Below are positions 1 to 5,828 of a DNA stretch of 7,958 nt, in pieces. The notes beneath the pieces were generated by a model. It had not been told where the DNA came from. It ran no database searches and saw only the letters and a list, made by a program, of their open reading frames with translations. The stretch spans positions 1 through 7,958 of the forward strand of contig CAZTPJ010000118.1 of assembly GCA_964614515.1 (NCBI GenBank). Reading direction: 5' to 3'. The DNA comes from CAZTPJ01 sp964614515 (GTDB taxonomy: Bacteria > Planctomycetota > Phycisphaerae > Phycisphaerales > UBA1924). Positions within the stretch are counted from its first letter, which is position 1, and each line of letters starts with the position of its first letter. The translations under genes and the position numbers were made by a program.

Positions 1-97
1 GCCGAACTGGATCGCAAACTGTCAGAGCAGATCAATCTGATCCTACGCCCGGGCGTGCTGCCGAGTGCCTTTCGCGAGGATCATCGCAGGCTTGCGC
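1..97 (+). other. Left-edge stretch with possible TssC/VipB coding scrap
   Basis: Read in frame 1 on the plus strand, codons 1-15 give AELDRKLSEQINLIL. This resembles, from memory, the conserved helix near residues 60-75 of the type VI secretion sheath subunit TssC (VipB), where an A-E-I/L-D-x-K/R-L/I-x-x-Q-x-x-x-I-L pattern precedes HH-x-x-FQ-x-LE. After codon 15 (position 45) the resemblance ends: the following codons give RPGVLPSAF rather than HHPEFQ. The frame stays open to a TGA at 238-240, but that stretch runs antisense through the terminator and the protease 3' end and looks non-coding. It could be a broken gene remnant, a chimeric contig end, or a chance match over 15 residues. No other gene is visible in this stretch. 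Confidence 0.22.
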
Positions 98-132
98 ACA
101 AACAAACAGAGCCGACCCCGCGCGGGATCGGC
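98..132 (-). terminator. Rho-independent terminator after the protease gene
   Basis: On the minus strand a hairpin begins 29 nt after the protease stop codon. Its stem is GCCGATCCC paired with GGGGTCGGC (9 bp, one U-G wobble) around a GCGC loop, at positions 132 down to 111. It is followed directly by TCTGTTTGTTTGTG, a T-rich though interrupted tail. Strong GC stem, small loop, downstream U-rich run and position behind a stop codon fit an intrinsic terminator. The tail is not a pure U run, so efficiency is uncertain. Confidence 0.7.
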
Positions 133-161
133 CCTGGACGTGCTTTGCGATGGTGCCGGCG

Positions 162-3100
162 TCAGATGTTGCCCGTCAGGCCAAGCGCTGCGCCCAGCGT
201 GCCGAACGAACCGGAGAAGAAGGCATCGGAGCGTCCCTGATACGCGACGATCGGCGTGGCCGACTTCACGGTGAACCCGTAGAACTGCTGCGTCTGTGTA
301 CGGCTGCCGGTGATCAGGCTGTGGATGTCGATCTCTGTCACGCGGCGATCGCCAACCACGCGGCGGAAGATTTCCGTCTGTCCGTCGGTGAATCGCATTT
401 CGATTTCGATGGTGACGGCCTCGGTCTCGGGATTGAACACGCGCAGGAACTCGACGACCTGGGAGGTGCTCCCCGCCGGTCGGAACCCTTCGGAGAAGGC
501 CCACAGCGTGCGGGCTTGAATCGCGAACGATGCGCCCTCGACCTCGCCGAACGCCCCCGTGGGCATTGACGCGGCCACCGGCACGTTCGATTCATATGAC
601 ACGCCATAGGCCCGGCCGGTCGGGAAACCGGCGAGGCTGGACACATCAACCGTGGCGCGACGTAGCGAGGGCACGTTCACCACATGGCGATACGCGCTGC
701 CGTTGTCGAACGCGAACGTGAGCGTGACCGTGGCGGCCGTGTTCGAGCCATTGAAGAACGTGATGCGTTCGTCGGTCGAGTTCAGTCCGAACTGTCCCTG
801 CGGCATGGAGCCGGTCGTGGCGCCGAGTCCGACGGTGGCGAGGGCGCCATAGCCGCCGATGCCCGGGGTGTAGGACGAGATGGCCGCGACGATCGGACCC
901 TGCGCGGTGATCACCACGGAGTAGTTTCCGTTGGGAATGAGCGAGGTGGCCTCAGCGGTGAGGTTCCAGCCTGCACGGCGATGGGCCGCGACATCGAGCA
1001 CGAGGTCGATGGGCGCGCCGCCGCCCGCGGGCAACAGTCGCGTCGTGATCTTGATCGTGCCGTTGGTGGTGTTCTGGAAGATGATGAAGTCGTTGCTGCC
1101 TTGACCCTTGCTGACTTCGGGGAATGACCACGATGTCGACGTGACGCTGGCGAAGGCTTCGCCGGTTGACACGCCAAAGTCAAAGTGGCTCATGGTGGCG
1201 ACCACGGGCATGTCGGAGCGGATCTCGATGGCGTAGGGCGTCATCTTGCGCAGGCCGAGTTTCAGCGCCCCGCCGGGTTCACGCACGGTGCTGAGCACAT
1301 GCGTCGCCGAGCCTTGTGTATAGAGGTCCGGCGTGGTGAGCGTGATGCCGCCGCGGGTGTTGGCCGCCAGGCCGCCGTCGGCAAGGCCGTCGTTGTCAAG
1401 GTCATCAGTGAGGGAGTCATAGAGGACTTGGTCACGATCGCCGACTTCGTAGCGGGCGATGATGACGATGCGCGCCTCATGGCCCGTGGGGTTCATGATG
1501 GGAATGAAGGTGGAGGCGCGACCGTTGGCGAAGCCCTCCGGGTAGTACTGTCGATAGGGGAGATCGGCGATGCCGTCGGCGTCGTTGGCCGGCGTGTTGC
1601 GTTCGGCCGTGAGGTGTCCCGTGCCTGTGCCGGCGTTGAGGGCATCGTACATTTGATCCACGGCCATGGGCGTCGTGCCGAGGAAGATGAAATACCGCAT
1701 GGTGACGGTCTCGCCGGCGTTGAGCAGGCCGAGGTCGAAGGCCATGGCGAGGAGCGCGTCTGACGCGGCGCCGTTGGGATCGTTGAGGCCGAAGTCGAGG
1801 ATCTGGCGCGGATCGCGGACGATGAGGTTGCTGGGAATGACGGTGGCCAGGGCCCGAGTTTCGGCGGCGGCCGCACCGATGCCGATGGTCAGGCCGTCGG
1901 TAAAGGTGTTGTTGGTGTATCTGGCGGTGGCGAGTGGCGCGCCGTCGCGAACGTCGTTGAAGGTGTTGGGCGTGGGGGGGGCGAGGTTGACGCCCATCTC
2001 GGGGTTGAAGACTTCCATCCACGCCACGTCGGTCATCACGTCGCTGGTGAAGTTGGAGAGGGAGACGTCGAAGGCGATGAAGCTCCCGGTGCGGCTGAAG
2101 GAAATCTGTCGTTCGACATGGAGGCCGCGATTGACGCCGCGCGACTGGAGCCGCAGGTTCGCCGCGTCGTTCTGGACGACATTGGACATCGGCAGATCGA
2201 CGTTGGCGCCGCCGCCGTCGTTCTGGAAGCCGAAACCCGAGGCGACGGCGCCGAAGTAGGTCTGCGTCGCGCCGCTGCCGCCGGAGGGATAGAGGAACTC
2301 GATGCCGTTGAAGCGGATGCCGGCCGTGCCCGAGCCGAACTGGCCGGTGGGGCCGAATCCGAGGACGAGCGAGTCGCCGGTGAGGTTGACGGCGCCATCG
2401 CTGACGCCCTGGGCGACGTTGACCGAGAGGGTGTAGTTGCCTGTGGAACTGGCCGGTGTGCCGCTGCCGGCGACGAAGGGGTCGTAGGCGTTGGGGCCTT
2501 CGACGTTTTGGGTTTCGGAGACGCCGATGTAGTAATCGCCGCCGGCCGTGAACACGAAGTTCAGAATCGATGCGTTGTTGGTGCCGGCGGGGTTTGAGAA
2601 TTTGATTTCAATGCCGGAGGGGTCGAACAGTCGCAGGCCGGCGTTGAGCGATCCGCTGGAGGTGACGGTGGCGTTGAGTGTGCTGCCGGCGTTGGCGGTG
2701 AAGCGGAAGATGTCGACGTCGAGTGTTCCAAAGCCGCCGTCGCCGATGGCCGCAGCCCGTGTCGCCGAGCCGGTGCCGTTGATCTCGGTCAGCGGCTTTG
2801 AGGAACTGATGGTGTCGTTGAGTTCGAAGGGTCCGAAGATGTCGTTCTGAAGGAGGATGGTGAGGGACCAGCCATGGAAGACGCCTTCGTTGAGGGCGGT
2901 GGTGTCTTCGATGCGCAGGGTCCATGTGCCATTGGCCGTGCCCGCGTCGAAAGTCGAGAGCGGCGCTTCGGGCCTGAAGGTTCCGCCGCCCCACGGCGGC
3001 GGTGCGGTGGTGATGGAGAAGGCGGCTTCGTCATCGAAAGTTGTGGCGACGGGGAGATTGGGATCCGCCTGGAAGTCGCCCGCACCGCCACGGCCGTCAA

Positions 3101-5525
3101 AGAGCATCACGGTCTGCCCGCCGGGGGCGATCAGCGAGACGCGAAGATCACTGACGAAGTCGTGATTGATCGTCAGCGTGACATTGACATCGAGAATGAG
3201 CCGGCTGTCGGCGATGTTGATGAACGAGGTGATGACGCCGACTTCGGGAATGGTCTGCGGCACTGGGACGTTCGCGACGAACGTTCGCCGGTCATCCTGC
3301 ACGAGGTCGATCGAGAGCGTGAGGTTGTAGGTTCCGCGGGACTGGCTGGTGCCGCTGCCGCCGACCATCGGGTCATAGTTGCGGTTCGGGAAGCCCGACA
3401 CGCCGACGTAATAGAACCCACCGGTGGTGACGAAGAAGTCGAGGAACGAGTCGTTGCCGTTGAATTGATCGTTGGTCGCGATTTCTTCGCCGGCGGCGTT
3501 GAAGAGGCGCAGGTAGGAGTCGAGGTTGGAAGGCGTCTGAAGACTCTGGGCATCAATCTTGGCCGTGATGAGTCCGCCGCGCGGCATGCTGATGCGATAG
3601 ATATCCACGTCCAGCGCGCCGAAGATGCCATCGCCGATGAGCATGCCCTGGAAGAAGGCAGCGGAGTTGGCGCCGAAGGAGACGGCGGTGGCCGTCGCGA
3701 GCGTGTCATTGGGTTCGAAACTGGTGCCGACGCCCACGAGTTCGAAGATGTAGACCTCGGGGGAACCGATGACCATGTTGCCATTGAGGAGGTTGCCGCT
3801 GAGATCGCGGAAGCCTGTCTCGAGCAGTGTGAGGCGATAGGTGTCGACGCTGAGGATGGGGCTTGGCGTGATGGTGACGACGGTGTCGCCTTCGCTGAGC
3901 GTGACGGACGAAATGCTGCGGATGATGTCGTTGCCGTTGCCGAAGATGCCGTCGCCGCCGGAGGCGATGAGTTCCACCGCGCCGGTGTTGACGAAGGTCG
4001 GGTCCAATGCTTCGCTGAAGCGGACCACGATCTCCGACACCGGCGCGACATTGAGCGGACCGGGATCAATCGAACGCACGACGGGTCCATCCAGACCCGC
4101 GATCTGCAACGCACGTTCGACGTTGAGGCGACCGCCGGAAACGGTACGGCCCTGGAGCGATGGCACGGGGTCCACGCTGTTGAAGAGAGCGGCGCGGACT
4201 TCGATCGCCGAGGCCGTCGGGTTCGCCGAGCGAATCAGCGCGACGGCGCCGGTGACGATCGGTGCGGCGAAGGATGTGCCTGATTGATACTCGTACCCGC
4301 CTCCGAGGGCGGTGGTGAGGATGTCCTGGCCGGGAGCGCCGAGGTCAACAGATTGGGCTCCGTAGTTGCTGAAGTCTGCCAGGCCGTCGTTGTTGTCCGT
4401 GGCGGCGACGGCGATGACGCCGGGGATGTTGTATGAGGATGGGAAGTTGGTGATGTTCGGATCGTCGTTGTTGAATCCGTCATTGCCGGCGGCGGTGACG
4501 AAGATGCCGCCCGCGTTGACGTATCGCACGATGGCGTCGCGCTCCGCATTGAACCCCGTGGGCGAGTTCGCATAAAACGCCTGGTCATATCCGCCGTAGG
4601 AGCCGTTGGTCGCGGCGAGTCGGAATCCGTTCTGAAGGATCATCGTCGCGTAGTCATGCGCTGAGACGATGGCTGAGAGGACGATCTGTCCGAACTGGTT
4701 GGCGATCTTCAGCGGAAGGATCGAAACGTTCCATGCGACGCCAGTGACGCCGATGCCGTTGTTGCCGACGGCCGCCGCCGCACCCGCCACGCCCGTGCCG
4801 TGACCCACATCGTCCATCGGATCGTTCGTGCCCTCGCCGAAGTCCCACCCGATCACATCATCAACGAAGCCATTACCGTCGTCGTCAATGCCGTTGCCCG
4901 GAATCTCGCCGGGGTTGATCCAGATGTTCGCCGCGAGGTCGGGATGCGTGTAGTCCACGCCCGAGTCGATGATCCCGATGATGACCTGCTGATCCCCGAT
5001 GGTGATGTCCCACGCGCCGGGTGAACGGATGTCCGCGCCCACCGTGCCCGGACCCGTCAGCGGCGCGATCTGACCGATGTTCTCGTGGTGCCACTGGTCG
5101 CCGAACAGCGGGTCGTTCGGCACGGCCAGTGACTTCGCCAGCCCATCTGGCTCCAGGAACTTGACGAACGGCACGCTTCCGCGAACGCGGTCGAAGCGTT
5201 CGGCGGACACTTCGTCATTCGTCGAGAACCAGCCCCACCCGCCGCGACCGATCGAACGGACCTCGGTGGTGGTGACGCCGAGGGCGTCGGCGAGTTGACG
5301 GACACGAATCTCCGCGGCGTTGTTGCCGAGGTGCTCATCGAAGGTGACGATCCACGCGCCCTGCACGGCGGGAACCTCATGCCCCCGCCACTCGACCATG
5401 CCCGCGCCCGGGCCATAGTCGGAGAGCACCACGCGACGTTCCAGCGGCTCGAAGAGCCCAGAGAGACGATTCGCCCGACCCGCGGCCCCGAACATCCGAC
5501 CGCACACCGACTTCGTGTCAAACAT
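162..5525 (-). CDS. Giant secreted subtilisin-family (S8) serine protease, multidomain
   Basis: This encodes a 1787-residue exported serine endopeptidase, intact from ATG to TGA. The start at 5525 is chosen because AGGGAG lies 8 nt upstream and the protein then begins with a short basic leader and an LEPR-XLL-like motif (FEPLERRVVLS, residues 25-35). Order of modules: propeptide-like region, about 55-125; S8 domain, about 170-475, with Asp187 (IIDSGVD), His242 (GHGTGVAG), oxyanion Asn348 (AAGND) and Ser418 (GTSFAAP); an acidic insert, 204-229, with DDDGNGFVDD, probably calcium-binding; SbsA/Big_5-like Ig domain, about 481-600; PPC domain, about 602-742; proprotein convertase P-domain, about 750-892; second PPC, about 897-1038; unassigned region, 1041-1328; four repeats, 1329-1787. 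The only cysteine is Cys8, and lysines number about a dozen. I see no classical hydrophobic signal peptide, no C-terminal anchor, dockerin or PEP-CTERM. The substrate is unknown; degradation of external protein is an inference. Confidence 0.93.
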   Translation of the reverse strand: MFDTKSVCGRMFGAAGRANRLSGLFEPLERRVVLSDYGPGAGMVEWRGHEVPAVQGAWIVTFDEHLGNNAAEIRVRQLADALGVTTTEVRSIGRGGWGWFSTNDEVSAERFDRVRGSVPFVKFLEPDGLAKSLAVPNDPLFGDQWHHENIGQIAPLTGPGTVGADIRSPGAWDITIGDQQVIIGIIDSGVDYTHPDLAANIWINPGEIPGNGIDDDGNGFVDDVIGWDFGEGTNDPMDDVGHGTGVAGAAAAVGNNGIGVTGVAWNVSILPLKIANQFGQIVLSAIVSAHDYATMILQNGFRLAATNGSYGGYDQAFYANSPTGFNAERDAIVRYVNAGGIFVTAAGNDGFNNDDPNITNFPSSYNIPGVIAVAATDNNDGLADFSNYGAQSVDLGAPGQDILTTALGGGYEYQSGTSFAAPIVTGAVALIRSANPTASAIEVRAALFNSVDPVPSLQGRTVSGGRLNVERALQIAGLDGPVVRSIDPGPLNVAPVSEIVVRFSEALDPTFVNTGAVELIASGGDGIFGNGNDIIRSISSVTLSEGDTVVTITPSPILSVDTYRLTLLETGFRDLSGNLLNGNMVIGSPEVYIFELVGVGTSFEPNDTLATATAVSFGANSAAFFQGMLIGDGIFGALDVDIYRISMPRGGLITAKIDAQSLQTPSNLDSYLRLFNAAGEEIATNDQFNGNDSFLDFFVTTGGFYYVGVSGFPNRNYDPMVGGSGTSQSRGTYNLTLSIDLVQDDRRTFVANVPVPQTIPEVGVITSFINIADSRLILDVNVTLTINHDFVSDLRVSLIAPGGQTVMLFDGRGGAGDFQADPNLPVATTFDDEAAFSITTAPPPWGGGTFRPEAPLSTFDAGTANGTWTLRIEDTTALNEGVFHGWSLTILLQNDIFGPFELNDTISSSKPLTEINGTGSATRAAAIGDGGFGTLDVDIFRFTANAGSTLNATVTSSGSLNAGLRLFDPSGIEIKFSNPAGTNNASILNFVFTAGGDYYIGVSETQNVEGPNAYDPFVAGSGTPASSTGNYTLSVNVAQGVSDGAVNLTGDSLVLGFGPTGQFGSGTAGIRFNGIEFLYPSGGSGATQTYFGAVASGFGFQNDGGGANVDLPMSNVVQNDAANLRLQSRGVNRGLHVERQISFSRTGSFIAFDVSLSNFTSDVMTDVAWMEVFNPEMGVNLAPPTPNTFNDVRDGAPLATARYTNNTFTDGLTIGIGAAAAETRALATVIPSNLIVRDPRQILDFGLNDPNGAASDALLAMAFDLGLLNAGETVTMRYFIFLGTTPMAVDQMYDALNAGTGTGHLTAERNTPANDADGIADLPYRQYYPEGFANGRASTFIPIMNPTGHEARIVIIARYEVGDRDQVLYDSLTDDLDNDGLADGGLAANTRGGITLTTPDLYTQGSATHVLSTVREPGGALKLGLRKMTPYAIEIRSDMPVVATMSHFDFGVSTGEAFASVTSTSWSFPEVSKGQGSNDFIIFQNTTNGTIKITTRLLPAGGGAPIDLVLDVAAHRRAGWNLTAEATSLIPNGNYSVVITAQGPIVAAISSYTPGIGGYGALATVGLGATTGSMPQGQFGLNSTDERITFFNGSNTAATVTLTFAFDNGSAYRHVVNVPSLRRATVDVSSLAGFPTGRAYGVSYESNVPVAASMPTGAFGEVEGASFAIQARTLWAFSEGFRPAGSTSQVVEFLRVFNPETEAVTIEIEMRFTDGQTEIFRRVVGDRRVTEIDIHSLITGSRTQTQQFYGFTVKSATPIVAYQGRSDAFFSGSFGTLGAALGLTGNI
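165..1541 (-). repeat. Four degenerate C-terminal repeats in the protease
   Basis: Residues 1329-1787 of the protease fall into four related units: about 1329-1462, 1465-1569, 1570-1672 and 1673-1787. Each opens with an aromatic/PEG-like element (YYPEGF, WSFPEV, SMPQGQF, WAFSEGF). An x-F/I-x-N-P/G/T strand follows (IPIMNPT, IIFQNTT, ITFFNGS, LRVFNPE), then alternating hydrophobic strands and an RR or R element. Each closes with Y-x-V/I-x-I-x-S-x-x-P-V/I-V-A (for example YAIEIRSDMPVVA and YGVSYESNVPVAA). The pattern resembles repeats I recall from large exported bacterial proteins that start WYFAEG (DUF5719-like). Unit 1 is longer because of an acidic insert with DDLDNDGLADGG (1374-1385). These are probably beta-sandwich adhesion or spacer modules. 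Confidence 0.75.
2412..3722 (-). repeat. PPC domain duplication flanking a P-domain in the protease
   Basis: Two copies of a bacterial pre-peptidase C-terminal (PPC) domain lie at 3300-3722 (residues 602-742) and 2412-2837 (residues 897-1038). They share an opening E-x-NDT (FEPNDT and FELNDT), a core IGDG-x-FG-x-LDVDI-F/Y-R, an LRLF strand, a GG-x-Y-Y-V/I-GVS strand and a closing YDP-x-V-x-GSGT followed by YNLTLSI or YTLSVNV. Between them, 2850-3278 encodes a P-domain with INHDFVSDLRVSLIAP, a GTWTLRIED strand and GWSLTI. PPC and P modules are common behind secreted proteases, where they are thought to assist folding, stability or substrate binding and are sometimes removed on maturation. Confidence 0.8.
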
Positions 5526-5533
5526 TGCACCGG

Positions 5534-5539
5534 CTCCCT
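5534..5539 (-). promoter_or_regulatory. Shine-Dalgarno site deciding the protease start
   Basis: AGGGAG on the minus strand sits 8 nt before the ATG at 5525. The alternative upstream ATG at 5567 has AAAGG only 2 nt away, and the GTG that opens the frame at 5720 would add 65 Arg/Pro-rich residues unlike an export leader. The site therefore supports 5525 as the true start. Confidence 0.65.
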
Positions 5540-5791
5540 GATCGCGGCGGTACACGACCGCCTGCATGACCTTTATCTGCCAACTCGTCGATCCTCGTGG
5601 TGTCGCCTCTGGAACCGCCTCGCGGGGTTCGTTCTGAACCCGACGCGGTCCCCGGACCTGCCCGCCCACACTGGCAGGGCGATCCGGCCGTGCATCATCC
5701 CTGATGATGCGGCTGCGCACAAGTCCATACGTCCCATTCCGTCCGGCGGTTACATGCTACCGCCCAAAACCTGTGCCACGCCGCCTCGGCC
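5540..5791 (-). promoter_or_regulatory. Long structured 5' leader of the protease mRNA
   Basis: If transcription starts near 5791, the untranslated leader is about 265 nt. It holds several inverted repeats: GCATCATC / GATGATGC around a 3-nt loop (5692-5710, perfect 8 bp); CCTGCC / GGCAGG with a 10-nt loop (5657-5678); GGTCC / GGACC (5647-5658); and GGGTTC / GAACCC around 5 nt (5625-5641), extendable by a CGCG/CGCG pairing across a 2-nt bulge. None is followed by a U run, so they look like RNA structure or operator dyads rather than terminators. I recognise no known riboswitch class and no small gene. Confidence 0.4.
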
Positions 5792-5797
5792 GGACCC

Positions 5798-5827
5798 ATT
5801 ATAACCGCGCCGCATTCCCTCGCACAA
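5798..5827 (-). promoter_or_regulatory. Sigma-70-type promoter for the protease gene
   Basis: The minus strand has a perfect TATAAT at 5798-5803 with TTGTGC (3 of 6 matches to TTGACA) 18 bp upstream at 5822-5827. The -35 box begins 1 nt after the waaA stop codon, so the protease gene appears to have its own promoter in the intergenic gap rather than relying only on read-through. A start of transcription near 5791 is predicted. Confidence 0.5.
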
Positions 5828-5828
5828 G

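Noticed and set aside
1185..1763. Plus-strand open frame of 192 codons
   Set aside because: Antisense to the verified protease coding frame, with Gly/Val/Glu-rich shadow composition and no recognisable motif.
2874..4283. Plus-strand open frame of 469 codons, Glu/Asp/Val/Arg-rich
   Set aside because: It lies wholly antisense to the PPC/P/Ig part of the protease and its composition is what the complement of GC-rich codons produces. No domain is recognisable.
5692..5710. Perfect 8-bp dyad considered as a terminator for waaA
   Set aside because: There is no U run on either side, and it lies about 120 nt past the waaA stop and downstream of a good TATAAT, so it belongs to the protease leader.
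5526..5720. Upstream extension of the protease frame to a GTG at 5720
   Set aside because: The extra 65 residues are Arg/Pro-rich with no export character, overlap the hairpin leader, and lack a ribosome site; the ATG at 5525 has one.
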